Assembly: GCF_000424265.1 (NCBI RefSeq) | Contig: NZ_AUJO01000007.1 | Span: 124,001-188,000 of the forward strand | DNA length: 64,000 nucleotides | Source of the DNA: Butyrivibrio sp. WCD3002 | GTDB lineage: Bacteria > Bacillota > Clostridia > Lachnospirales > Lachnospiraceae | Direction: 5' to 3' | In this document: positions 33,084 through 43,100 of the stretch, in pieces | Position numbering within the stretch: position 1 is the first letter of the stretch | Layout of the letters: every line of letters starts with the position of its first letter | The notes under the pieces: generated by a model | Database searches by the model: none | Seen by the model: only the letters and a program-made list of their open reading frames with translations | Told to the model about the DNA's origin: nothing | Position numbers and translations under genes: made by a program

Positions 33084-34019
33084 ATGGAAAATAATAATCA
33101 GAGCAATTATAGTCTGGATCCTATTTTCGAGCGCTATGTTCAACCATATTCCAAGGAAGCAAAGCAGCAGCTCCTTACTTCAATATTGGAAAATAAAGAT
33201 GGGAGAGTAGTGCATGTCTGGAAGCACATGCATCTCAATGACAAGGAAAAGTATGAACTGTGCAAGCAGCATGGGATAAAGGAAACGATAAAAATTTATT
33301 GCTTTAATGGCAGAAACAGTGCCGCCTACTATATCTGCACAAAAGAGCTTCAGAGGGATGATCTGTGTGAAGAATACAGAAAATACCTGATTGGAGAGCT
33401 GTATCATTACAAGGAGCTAATTGAGAAGCGGGATGTTTTTAAAAGATCGATGATGAAAGGGCGGCTTTCTGATGAACTGGGGCTTAAACTTGGTATTTCA
33501 GGTGGAACAGTGAAGAAATACAGTAATTATGCTGCAGCCATGGACATCATTTTTGATACAGATAATGAATTTGCAAAACATATTTTATTGGGGAAGGTGA
33601 AGGTGTCCCATGAAAATGTGGTGGAATTGTCGAGGCTGCGAAGAGAAGAAATAAGGATCATTGCCAAGGCAGTAGAAAATGATAAGTTGGAAAAGCTTAC
33701 ACTTCAGGATATCAGAAACGAGATTAAATGGAATTACCTGAGAATACAGAATTCACTGCCAAAAGCTAAACGTGAGGTGGAAAAACGGGTACCTAAGGCG
33801 GGAACTATCAGGCAGATGCCCGCATACGATCCGGATTCTGAAGTAAACAGCTTATGTATGACTATAGGATCATGGGTATCATCGATAGAGAGGGTTAATA
33901 AAACTGCTGATTTTACGAAGATCACGACTAAGGCGCGTATACGGTTATCCAAAGAATTGGTTTCGTTGAATCACATGATTGAGAAGATTCAGTGTTCTCT
34001 GGAAGAAAGGACAGGCTAA
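33084..34019 (+). CDS. ParB-like HTH protein of the recombinase operon
   Basis: A 311-residue protein. The middle holds a ParB-type helical region: YHYKELIEKRDVFKRSM, then LSDELGLKLGISGGTVKKY as an HTH, and ILLGKVKVSHENVVELSRL, which corresponds to the post-HTH helix of ParB-family proteins. A clear N-terminal nuclease/CTPase motif is not visible; that function may be in the next protein. It is likely a DNA-binding accessory in element segregation or recombination. AAAGGG precedes the ATG, and one base separates it from the next gene. Confidence 0.6.
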   Translation: MENNNQSNYSLDPIFERYVQPYSKEAKQQLLTSILENKDGRVVHVWKHMHLNDKEKYELCKQHGIKETIKIYCFNGRNSAAYYICTKELQRDDLCEEYRKYLIGELYHYKELIEKRDVFKRSMMKGRLSDELGLKLGISGGTVKKYSNYAAAMDIIFDTDNEFAKHILLGKVKVSHENVVELSRLRREEIRIIAKAVENDKLEKLTLQDIRNEIKWNYLRIQNSLPKAKREVEKRVPKAGTIRQMPAYDPDSEVNSLCMTIGSWVSSIERVNKTADFTKITTKARIRLSKELVSLNHMIEKIQCSLEERTG

Positions 34020-34020
34020 T

Positions 34021-34878
34021 ATGAACGAAGAATATAATGATTTTGTACCCAATGTGCATTTTGAGCTTATCCCTATAAAGGATCTTGTGTCGAATCAGGA
34101 TTATCAGCGTAACCTCTCGATGCAGCATGTAAGAAGAGCGGCTGCCAATTTTGACATAAACCAGGTCAATCCCATAAAGGTCAGCAGAAGAGACGGAATT
34201 AACTATGTATTCAACGGACAGCATACTGCGGAAATAATAGCCATGGTATCAGAGAGCAGGGAAACACCAGTCTGGTGTATGATATATGATGATCTGGAAT
34301 ACAACGAAGAAGCAGATATCTTTGCTAATCAGATGAAGAATGTCAAAGCCCTGTCACCATATGAGATATTTAATGCAAATTGTGAGGCGGGTAATGATAA
34401 GGAGCTTCTGATCAAGGGACTTGTGGAGTCCTATGAACTAAAAATACTTCCGTCAGCCGGAGTTGGAGGCATATGTGCTGTCGGAGCCCTGGAAAATATT
34501 TATGATAAATATGGATATGATGTCCTGGATCGAGTGCTCAGGCTGATCATTATGACCTGGGAAGGTGAGCAGAAGTCCTTCTCAGCAAATATGATGAACG
34601 GGGTGGCGAGGCTTCTGAACAGCTTTGGGGATGAACTCAAGGAGACTACATTCAAGGAAAAGCTTGGGGTTGTATCTGTCAAGGATATCACCAAGAATGC
34701 GAAGGAGAGACGACCGGGATCGCTGGGATTTGCAGAGGCTATGCTGGTGGTATATAACAAGCGTATGAAACCGGGGCTGCAATGGAGTAAGTTGTATTCG
34801 GTGAAAGCAACTGGGAAGAAGAAAAAAGAGAATAAAGAATATGATGAGGAAGCTGAAGTAGAGCAGGATGCATCATAA
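34021..34878 (+). CDS. ParB N-terminal-domain protein (DUF6551-like)
   Basis: A 285-residue protein from the ATG at 34021. The N-terminus is ParB-like: FELIPIKDLVSNQDYQRNLS, then NPIKVSRRDGINYVFNGQHT, where the NGQHT segment replaces the GxRR/GHRR patch of classical ParB. Helical regions and a Lys/Glu-rich tail follow. The layout matches DUF6551, seen in phages and ICEs. With the preceding HTH protein it may form a split ParB, one carrying the N-terminal domain and the other the HTH. The start is one base after the previous stop. Confidence 0.65.
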   Translation: MNEEYNDFVPNVHFELIPIKDLVSNQDYQRNLSMQHVRRAAANFDINQVNPIKVSRRDGINYVFNGQHTAEIIAMVSESRETPVWCMIYDDLEYNEEADIFANQMKNVKALSPYEIFNANCEAGNDKELLIKGLVESYELKILPSAGVGGICAVGALENIYDKYGYDVLDRVLRLIIMTWEGEQKSFSANMMNGVARLLNSFGDELKETTFKEKLGVVSVKDITKNAKERRPGSLGFAEAMLVVYNKRMKPGLQWSKLYSVKATGKKKKENKEYDEEAEVEQDAS

Positions 34879-34886
34879 TAAAATCA

Positions 34887-34926
34887 TAAAAGCAGGCTAT
34901 ACAAATTGTGTGGCCTGTTTTTTATA
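34887..34926 (+). terminator. Rho-independent terminator of the recombinase operon
   Basis: GCAGGC pairs with GCCTGT across a 14-base AT-rich loop and is followed by TTTTTT. It isolates the recombinase operon from the BREX region. Confidence 0.7.
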
Positions 34927-34992
34927 AGTCCGGATTAATGGACAGCTAATATGGAATAATGATAATTGAGGGATTGTTGAGGGTTTGAAAAA

Positions 34993-35088
34993 ATGATTGT
35001 TTCATATAGTGATGGAACGGGAGAATATATTCTTCAAGAATGTAAAGATAATATGGGAGAGTTAATTGAGTCACCTTTATGTATATAG
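34993..35088 (+). CDS. Possible 31-residue peptide overlapping the BREX promoter
   Basis: A short frame MIVSYSDGTGEYILQECKDN follows GAGGG and ends at 35088, within the promoter of the BREX regulator. It is weakly supported; there is no neighbour or homology argument. Confidence 0.2.
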   Translation: MIVSYSDGTGEYILQECKDNMGELIESPLCI

Positions 35089-35122
35089 TATAATATCATT
35101 ATGTTGCGTTAAGAGCGTTAAG
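35066..35122 (+). promoter_or_regulatory. Strong promoter and direct-repeat operator of the BREX operon
   Basis: TTGAGT (35066-35071), a 17-bp spacer and a perfect TATAAT (35089-35094) form a sigma-A promoter. GCGTTAAG is repeated at 35106-35113 and 35115-35122, right at and after the expected transcription start, where a bound protein would block transcription. The regulator encoded next is the likely binder. Confidence 0.8.
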
Positions 35123-35167
35123 GGAGCAATGAGCGAAAATTGCTTTTGTAGAAAGGGTTTCATTGGA

Positions 35168-35392
35168 ATGACTATATCATACAACGGACTATGGAAATTA
35201 CTAATCGACAAAAATATGAACAAGACTGATCTTATGAACGAGGTAAAGCTTAGCAGTGGAACTATTGCCAAAATGAGCAAAGGAGAGCCTGTGTCTATGC
35301 TTGTGTTAGAGAAAATTTGCGATAAGCTTGACTGTGACTTTTGCGATCTTGTTCATTACGAGAGAGAAAAAGTAGGTGATGGACTTGAGTGA
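35168..35392 (+). CDS. Small HTH regulator heading the BREX operon
   Basis: A 74-residue HTH_26/XRE protein from the ATG at 35168 (GAAAGGG upstream; an in-frame start at 35066 would lie in the promoter). ISYNGLWKLLIDKNMNKTDL, VKLSSGTIAKMSKGEPVSML and LEKICDKLDCDFCDLV are the helices. It is a paralogue of the regulator at 2899. The brxA start lies inside its end (13-base overlap), so regulator and BREX are translationally coupled. It probably represses the operon through the GCGTTAAG repeats. It is not related in size to the WYL-type BrxR regulators. Confidence 0.75.
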   Translation: MTISYNGLWKLLIDKNMNKTDLMNEVKLSSGTIAKMSKGEPVSMLVLEKICDKLDCDFCDLVHYEREKVGDGLE

Positions 35393-35990
35393 CTATAAGG
35401 GATGTGGTGCACTTACCAGAGAACAGTTTTTATTTCATGAATCAAAGGTGGTAGCGAAGCTTATTGTTGATGAAGGATTATCTGATGATGAGATAATCAG
35501 TAAAGTTGCGGAAGAGAATCTGTTTCAGTTCCCAACAGAGCGCATGATAAAAAACATAGCAGGAGTATGCATAAAGAGACTGCATTGCCTTGATGATATG
35601 ACGCTAATAGGAGTTATAGCACATAGCCCGGTCGAGGTTGCCAAGCAGGCTTGTCTTTATGCCATGATGAAGCAATATCGTCTGGTGTGGGATTACATGA
35701 TAACTGTCATAGGCAAGAAGTTCGAGGAACAGGATTTATCATATGGCAAGATGGATCTGAATGTTTTCTTTATGAGACTACAGGAACAGGATGATGAGGT
35801 AGCATCGTGGGCTGATTCAACGGTGCAGAAGCTCAAACAGGTGCTTAATAAAATCTTGATAGAGAATGAATATATAGACGGACCGAGAGCAACAAAGCTC
35901 AATCCTGTACTTATCAGTTCAGAATTGGAAAATGCCATAAGGGCAAATAATGATGAAGTAGCACTTCCGGCTTTTAATTGCTTTTTCTAA
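35379..35990 (+). CDS. brxA: BREX protein BrxA (DUF1819)
   Basis: A 203-residue protein from the ATG at 35379 (AGGTG upstream). DUF1819 features include the start YKGCGALTREQFLFHESKVV, ERMIKNIAGVCIKRLHCL and the helix AKQACLYAMMKQYRLVWDYM. BrxA is a small DNA-binding part of type 1 BREX and always precedes brxB. It overlaps the upstream regulator; brxB follows 21 bases after. Confidence 0.9.
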   Translation: MDLSDYKGCGALTREQFLFHESKVVAKLIVDEGLSDDEIISKVAEENLFQFPTERMIKNIAGVCIKRLHCLDDMTLIGVIAHSPVEVAKQACLYAMMKQYRLVWDYMITVIGKKFEEQDLSYGKMDLNVFFMRLQEQDDEVASWADSTVQKLKQVLNKILIENEYIDGPRATKLNPVLISSELENAIRANNDEVALPAFNCFF

Positions 35991-36011
35991 ATGCTACACA
36001 AGGAGAATTTT

Positions 36012-36569
36012 ATGAGTGATATTTTGGAGCGTCTGGATAAATTGAAGACCAGGATTCAGGAAGAAGATTTCTTAAAGGGAAATGGACTAAGCAACGAAGT
36101 GAATATACACATCTTCTGCTATGATCCAGCAGATGAGATGGCGGTGAGGTATTTCACTGAGCAGCTGATATCAGATCAGTCTCTTACATCTCATGTGATT
36201 GAGAAGAATCTATATAAGGTTCTTTTAGAGATATGTGATGAAAAGAGAATTACTAAAGCAGCTGCATCTATGGAAGAGAAGAAAGGCAAGAAGTTCCTTA
36301 AAGACCAGATCATAAAATTTGCTAACAACAAAGCATTTGTAGAAAAGATAAAACCAGAAACACAGGAGCTTGGAGATGTACTTCTGCTGACAGGTGTTGG
36401 CGAGGTATTCCCATTTGCTAGAGTTCATGATTTGCTGGAAGCAATTCAGCCAGAAGTACCGGATATACCGATCTTGGTTATGTACCCGGGGACATTTAAC
36501 GGAAGAGAACTGAAACTATTTAATAAGCTTACACCTAATGGCTATTACAGAGCCTTTAATGCAATTTAA
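36012..36569 (+). CDS. brxB: BREX protein BrxB (DUF1788)
   Basis: A 185-residue protein from the ATG at 36012 (AAGGAG upstream). DUF1788 signatures are ILERLDKLKTRIQEEDFLKG, VNIHIFCYDPADEMAVR and DIPILVMYPGTFNGRELKLF, ending NGYYRAFNAI. BrxB is required for type 1 BREX but its biochemical role is unclear. It lies 13 bases before the brxC start. Confidence 0.92.
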   Translation: MSDILERLDKLKTRIQEEDFLKGNGLSNEVNIHIFCYDPADEMAVRYFTEQLISDQSLTSHVIEKNLYKVLLEICDEKRITKAAASMEEKKGKKFLKDQIIKFANNKAFVEKIKPETQELGDVLLLTGVGEVFPFARVHDLLEAIQPEVPDIPILVMYPGTFNGRELKLFNKLTPNGYYRAFNAI

Positions 36570-36582
36570 TGGAGGGTACATA

Positions 36583-39500
36583 ATGCAGATTCAACAGATG
36601 TTCAAGGATGACATTGATCGTAAAATCAATGGCGTTGTAAAAGTAGATCAGGACGCTAATGATGTCCTGATTCAGGAATTAAATGAGTATGTAATCACAA
36701 AGGAACTGAAGAAACACTTCATTACCTTTTTCAATAATTATGGGGAATCATTTGATGAGAAGACAGCTGATATCGGCGTATGGATATCGGGTTTCTTTGG
36801 AAGTGGTAAATCTCACTTCCTGAAGATTCTGTCATATATCCTTGCCAATAAGGAAGTGGATGGAGTTAAGACTGTCGAGAGATTCCGTAATAAATTCGAG
36901 GATGATCCTGCCACCTTTATGCTTATCGACAAGGCTACAAAAGGAGAGACAGATACCATCCTTTTTAACATTGATATCGAGGGATCTATCAACAAAGATG
37001 CTACAGCAGTATTACGTGTATTTGCTAAGATGTTCTACAACTACCTTGGTTTCTATGGAGAAGATCTAAAGGTTGCGAAGCTGGAGCAGTTTATTGAAAA
37101 GCAGGGAAAGACTGAACAGTTCCGTAAAGTGTTTGAAGAGAAAAACGGTGAGTCTTGGCTTAGCACCCGTGATGCATTTGCATTCTTTGAGGATGACATC
37201 GTAGCAACTCTTGAAGAAGTACTTGGCATGAGTGAAGAGTCTGCCCGTAACTGGTTCAATGGAACAGAGACAGTCGAGATGTCTATTGCTCAGCTCGTAT
37301 CTGAGATTAAAGAATATGTAAACAGTAAGCCGGAGAACTTCCGTCTTCTTTTTATGATTGATGAGGTTGGACAGTATATCGGTTCTAACACAGACCACCT
37401 TATTAACCTTCAGTCACTTGTAGAGAAGATTGGTTCTGAATGCGAAGGAAAGGTATGGGTTGTTTGCACTGGACAGGAAGCTCTTGATGAAATCATCAAG
37501 ACTCGTCAGGATGAATTTTCAAGAATTCAGGCACGTTTCAAGACAAGACTTTCGCTTTCTTCATCATCTGCTGATGAAGTTATCCAGAAGAGAATCCTTG
37601 CTAAGAACAGTGATGCTGAAAAGAAACTGACAGAAGTATACAATGCGAATGATTCTGTACTTCGTAACCTGCTTCAGTTTAATAAAGATGATGCGCTTCT
37701 TGACATCAGAGGATATGAAACAGACGGAGATTTTGTGAGAAACTTCCCGTTTGTACCTTATCAGTTCATTTTGATGCAGAAGGTATTCTCCGAAATCAGA
37801 AAACATGGAAATGCCGGTAAACACCTATCAGGTGGTGAGCGTTCTATGCTTTCCGGATTCCAGGAAGCAGCACAGAAGATTGAAGGTAAGGATGAATATG
37901 CCCTGGCTCCTTTCTATCTTTTCTATGATACTGTTCACACATTCCTTGATGGAGCAATAAGAAGAGTTATCGAGAGATGTGAGAGAGCAGCAGATGAGAA
38001 GAGAGGCATTGAACCACAGGATGTGAATGTATTAAAACTTCTGTATCTTATCCGCTATCTTGACAATGATATCAAATCCACACTGGATACAATCGTCATT
38101 CTTATGGCTGATGATATCCGTATGGATAAGATTAACATGCGTAAAGAAGTCAGTGCTTCTCTTGATAGACTTCTTAATCAGAACTATATCGGAAGATCCG
38201 GTAACACATACAGCTTCCTTACAGATGAAGAGCAGGATATCGCAAGAGAAATCAAGGACACTTCTGTAGATACAGCCCAGATAACTGAGAGAATCGGTCA
38301 TCTGGTATTTGGTGATATCTATGATAAGAAAAAGTTCCGTTATGAAATTTATGACTTCTCTTATGATCAGTATGTTGATGGAACAGCTATTGGTTCCGTA
38401 ACCGGAGGAATGAAGCTGAATATTATGTCTGTTGCTACAGATGATACAGAGAAGGCACCTTTAAAACTTCAGGCTTTTTCTAAGAACCAAGCTATCGTAG
38501 TTCTTGGTGATAGCAAGTATTATGAGTCCATTGAAAATGCTTTGAAGATCAGAAAGTATGTTAAGACTAGAAATGTAGCACAGCTCCCTAAGTCTGTTCA
38601 GGATATTATCCGAAACCAGCAGGATGAGGCTACTAAGTATGAGAACGATGCACTTGATCAGATTAGGGCAGCTATAGTAGATGCTGATTTCTATGTTGAC
38701 GGAGAGCATATTGAGATAAAGGGTGGTGATGCTAAGAGCAAACTTGATCAGGCATTAGAGTACCTTGTTACTCATGTTTATTTCGATTTGAATCTTGTTG
38801 GAAAACATGCGGATAGTGATGCAGATATCGTAGATATCCTGACTGGAGCTAATCCATCAATGCCTGGCATGAATCCAAACAGTGGAGCTGCGGCTAAGAT
38901 TGAAGAGTTTCTTGAAATGCAGGAAAAGAAGAATCTTCCAACATCATTGGCAGATATTCAGTCTAGATATCAGGGCATACCAAGTGGATGGAGAGAAATT
39001 GATATTGCAGCTGTAGTAGCACTTTTGATTTACGAGCAGAAAGTTACTATCAAATACTCCGGCATGACTATTCAGCCAAGTGATTCAAAACTTCCGGATA
39101 TGCTTCGTAAAAAGAGTGAGATTGGCAAGACTGTCATTAGTAAGCGTCATGTAGTTAAAGCTTCGCAGATGAAGGAAGCAAGAGAGTTCCTTCGCGACTA
39201 TCTGGATGTTATGGATGTACCTGCTGATGAGGACGGACTTGTTCAGTTCATTATCGATGAGTTGAGTAAACTACAGGCTCACTATGATGATTTGAATAAG
39301 AAATATGATGGACATAAGTATCCGGATCAGAATCTCGTGAGAGAAGCAAGCAGGGCTGTAGCGGACGTTCTATCACAGAGGAGTGACAACATTGCCCTAA
39401 TAGACAGATTAGTGGCAAGAGAAGATGCGCTTTATGACGCTAAGGATCATTTGGCTAATGTGGAGAGTTTCTTCAAGAATCAGGTGACTGTATTTGATGA

Positions 39501-40128
39501 TGCTGCAAAGTATGTAGAAGATCTGAAAAACGACCTTGATTACATTGCTAAAGATCAAGAGGCAAATGATGCACTGAATCAGATGCGACTGATTACACAT
39601 ATCATTGATGGTAAACCTTTTGATTATAAGAGAATACCTGAACTCAATGAGTTGAAAGCTAAGGTTATGAATTCACATAATCAGATGCTTGATAAAAAGA
39701 GAGCAGGACTAAAAGATATCGTTGTGGAATGCCTTGGAGCAATTCATGAGAAGGTATATGAACATGATGAAGGTAAGCAGGTTTCTGAAAAAGCTGATAA
39801 CTATTACACTCAGCAGAAAGAAAGAATTGATGAGACAAAGAGCTTGGCTATTCTTGAAGGATTCTCAGTTCAATTGTGGAGTTATAGGGATGATGCACTG
39901 GAAAAAATAGAGGCTTTGATTGCACCGCCTGTAATACCTGTGAAGCCAATTAATCCTTCAGATCCTCAAAAGCCAGTGGTGAAGAAGATTATTAAGCCTG
40001 TAGCTAGGCAACAACTCTTCCCTGCAAAGACTTTGACTTCAGAAGAAGAGATTGATGCTTATGTTGAGAATATCAGAAAGCAGATGAAGCAGTATCTTCA
40101 GGGCTCTGATGGAATTAAGATTAACTAA
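36583..40128 (+). CDS. brxC: BREX ATPase BrxC (PglY)
   Basis: An 1181-residue P-loop ATPase from the ATG at 36583 (GGAGGGT upstream). Walker A is SGFFGSGKSHF with K76; FRLLFMIDEVGQYIG is Walker B. Further conserved parts are TGQEALDEIIKTR and FVPYQFILMQKVF. Long helical and coiled-coil regions fill the rest, with a Pro-rich linker (IPVKPINPSDPQKPVVKK) near the end. It is the core BREX motor, needed for both methylation and defence. Length is normal for BrxC (about 1200). Confidence 0.95.
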   Translation: MQIQQMFKDDIDRKINGVVKVDQDANDVLIQELNEYVITKELKKHFITFFNNYGESFDEKTADIGVWISGFFGSGKSHFLKILSYILANKEVDGVKTVERFRNKFEDDPATFMLIDKATKGETDTILFNIDIEGSINKDATAVLRVFAKMFYNYLGFYGEDLKVAKLEQFIEKQGKTEQFRKVFEEKNGESWLSTRDAFAFFEDDIVATLEEVLGMSEESARNWFNGTETVEMSIAQLVSEIKEYVNSKPENFRLLFMIDEVGQYIGSNTDHLINLQSLVEKIGSECEGKVWVVCTGQEALDEIIKTRQDEFSRIQARFKTRLSLSSSSADEVIQKRILAKNSDAEKKLTEVYNANDSVLRNLLQFNKDDALLDIRGYETDGDFVRNFPFVPYQFILMQKVFSEIRKHGNAGKHLSGGERSMLSGFQEAAQKIEGKDEYALAPFYLFYDTVHTFLDGAIRRVIERCERAADEKRGIEPQDVNVLKLLYLIRYLDNDIKSTLDTIVILMADDIRMDKINMRKEVSASLDRLLNQNYIGRSGNTYSFLTDEEQDIAREIKDTSVDTAQITERIGHLVFGDIYDKKKFRYEIYDFSYDQYVDGTAIGSVTGGMKLNIMSVATDDTEKAPLKLQAFSKNQAIVVLGDSKYYESIENALKIRKYVKTRNVAQLPKSVQDIIRNQQDEATKYENDALDQIRAAIVDADFYVDGEHIEIKGGDAKSKLDQALEYLVTHVYFDLNLVGKHADSDADIVDILTGANPSMPGMNPNSGAAAKIEEFLEMQEKKNLPTSLADIQSRYQGIPSGWREIDIAAVVALLIYEQKVTIKYSGMTIQPSDSKLPDMLRKKSEIGKTVISKRHVVKASQMKEAREFLRDYLDVMDVPADEDGLVQFIIDELSKLQAHYDDLNKKYDGHKYPDQNLVREASRAVADVLSQRSDNIALIDRLVAREDALYDAKDHLANVESFFKNQVTVFDDAAKYVEDLKNDLDYIAKDQEANDALNQMRLITHIIDGKPFDYKRIPELNELKAKVMNSHNQMLDKKRAGLKDIVVECLGAIHEKVYEHDEGKQVSEKADNYYTQQKERIDETKSLAILEGFSVQLWSYRDDALEKIEALIAPPVIPVKPINPSDPQKPVVKKIIKPVARQQLFPAKTLTSEEEIDAYVENIRKQMKQYLQGSDGIKIN

Positions 40129-40155
40129 TAAAATGTGATTTGGGAGATAAGCGCC

Positions 40156-43100
40156 ATGGATAAGAATGCTATTAAGAAATATGCCATATGGGCAAGAACA
40201 GAGCTGATTGCGAGGGTAAGTCAGCGAGCAGAGAAATATGATATTACAGCAGAAGCGGATGCGGATGCATCTAGTGTCAATGGTATACTTCTTTCTGATG
40301 CGGAGAAAAAACAGCGTAAAGCACTGATAGAGCAGGTGAAGCAGAAGGGCTTTGATCAGGTCATGGAAGAAGTTGCCTATACTTGGTTTAATAGATTTAT
40401 TGCACTCAGATTCATGGAAGTAAATGGATATCTTCCCTCACATATTCGTGTATTTACTGACGAAAATAATAGCTTTAGGCCTCAGATACTTGCTGAGGCT
40501 ATTCATCTGGAGTTAGATGGCCTTGATATGGAAAAGGTCTATGAGATGAAAAATAACAATAAGAATGAGGAGCTTTATAAGTATCTCATTATTTCTCAAT
40601 GTAATGATCTGAGCAAGATACTACCAGGAATGTTTCAGGAGATTTCTGATTATACTGAACTGCTTTTTCCGGAAAACATTCTCCGAGATGGTAGTGTCAT
40701 AGAGCAGATGGTCTCTCAAATCGAAGAAAAAAACTGGGATATTTCTGAAGGTGGTCAAGTTGAAATACTCGGTTGGATGTATCAATTCTATATTTCGGAG
40801 AAACACGAAAGTGTAATTGATCCAATACATGGTAAATTTTTGCCGAAAGAAGAAGTACCAGCTGCTACAGCATTATATACAACAGACTGGGTAGTTAGAT
40901 ATTTGGTAGATAATTCTGTCGGAAGGTATTGGATTGAAAGAAATCCTGATAGCAATTTAAAAGATGAATTGGAATATTATGTTAAGCCAAAGAATGGAAT
41001 AATTTCAAAAGTGGATAATAGCATTACCCCAAAAGAAGTAACAGTACTTGATCCATCTATGGGTTCGGCACATTTTAGTGTGTATGCATTCGATGTTTTA
41101 ATGAAGATTTATTTAGAATATGGTGTTTCAGAAAGAGATGCAGCTGCATCTATTGTGAAATATAATCTTTTTGGCTTAGATATAGATGATCGCTCTGCTC
41201 AAATTGCTTATTTTGCTATCATGATGAAAGCTCGCCAGTATGACAGAAGATTTTTTACAAGGGACATACAGCCAAATTTTTATGCGATTCAAGAAAGTAA
41301 TGATATTGATAACTATATTATTGAGTATTTTTCAAATGGGGATAATAAGCAAAGAGCAGAGATTGTTAAGGTAATTACTTTATTTAAAGATGCAAAAGAG
41401 TATGGCTCTATTATTGAGATGGAACCTATAGATTTTGATCTGTTGTATAAGCGTCTTGAAGAAATTAAAGTTGATATAAATATATATAAAGATGTAGTTA
41501 TTAGTAAACTAATGCCCTTGGTTAAAGTTGCTCAAGTAATGTCTAACAAATATGCAATTGTGGCAACAAATCCGCCATATTTTAATAGGTTCGATGATAA
41601 ATTAAAGAAGTATACACAAACTCATTACAAGGATTATTCAGGAGATTTATTTAGTATTTTTATATATCATAATTTCGATTACTGTAAGAAGGATGGATAT
41701 TTAGGCTTTATGACTCCATTTGTATGGATGTTTATAAAGACATACGAAAGCTTACGACAATATGTAGAGCAAAATAAACACATAGTATCATTGATACAGT
41801 TTGAGTATTCGGCTTTTGAGGAGGCTACTGTTCCTATATGCGCATTTGTTTTGAAAAATGAAAAAAGTTACGAAAAAGGTTACTATTTTAGGTTGTCTGA
41901 TTTTACAGGGGGAATGGAAGTTCAAAAAGAGAAGGTTCTTGAGGCACAGAGAAATAAAAGCTGTGGCTTCTACTTTGAATCAATGCAAGATGCATTTTTG
42001 AAAATACCTGGGAAACCAATAGCTTATTGGGCTAGTGATGATATTGTCAACGCCTTTCAAATTGGTGATATGCTCGAAGACTATGCAGATTGTTGTACTG
42101 GTATGCAAACAGGAAATAATGATCGTTATGTACGTTATTGGTTTGAAGTAAACATGAATGATTTTGATAAAGCAGCTGTTTCTACAGGAAAAAAATGGAT
42201 TAAGTATAATTGCGGAGGAGATAGTAGAAAATGGTATGGTAATCACTGGAGGGTAATTAATTGGGAAAATGAAGGAGCAGAGGTAAAAAAAGAAAAAGGC
42301 TCCGTAATTCGAAATGAAGCATTTTTCTTTAAAGAGGGAATTTCTTGGAAGAGGATAGGAAGTTCAGATTTTTATTTAAGATATTTACCTCAAGGCTTTA
42401 TTTTTGATCAGGCGGGAGATTCTATGTTCCCGAAGGATGAGGATAACCTTTACTACATTTTAGGATTTGTAAACACTCCGGTGGCATTATCTATGTTCAA
42501 ATTTATTGCACCAACGCTTAATCTGACTGCTGGAAATATGAATAAATTGCCAATTATTTTGAACCTTGATAAGAAAGAAAGAATCTCGGAGCTAGTAAAG
42601 GCTAATATAATTGAAGCAAAAAGAGATTGGGATTCATTTGAAACATCATGGGATTTTGAAAAACATCCATTGATCAGGAATGAAAAGACTATCGAAAAAG
42701 CATTTGAAGCATGGGAAGATGAGTGTGAAAAGAGATTCCATCACGTAAAAGAGAATGAAGAGAAAATAAATGAGCTATTTATAGATATCTATCACCTTAA
42801 TGGGCAAATTAATCCCTTAGAGAGTGATTCAGAAGTAACAATAAGAAGACCTGATAAAAGAAGAGAAGTTATATCATTTATTTCATATGCAGTTGGATGT
42901 ATGTTTGGTCGTTATTCATTGGATATTTCTGGAGTAGTTTATGCTGGAGGTGAATGGGATAATTCAAAATATCTGTCATTTCCGGCGGATAAAGATGGTA
43001 TTATTCCTATCAGCGACGAGGAATACTTTGATGATGATATTGTTGAGCGATTTATTTCTTTTGTTCAAATAGTATATGGAGATGAGTGTTTAGAGGAAAA

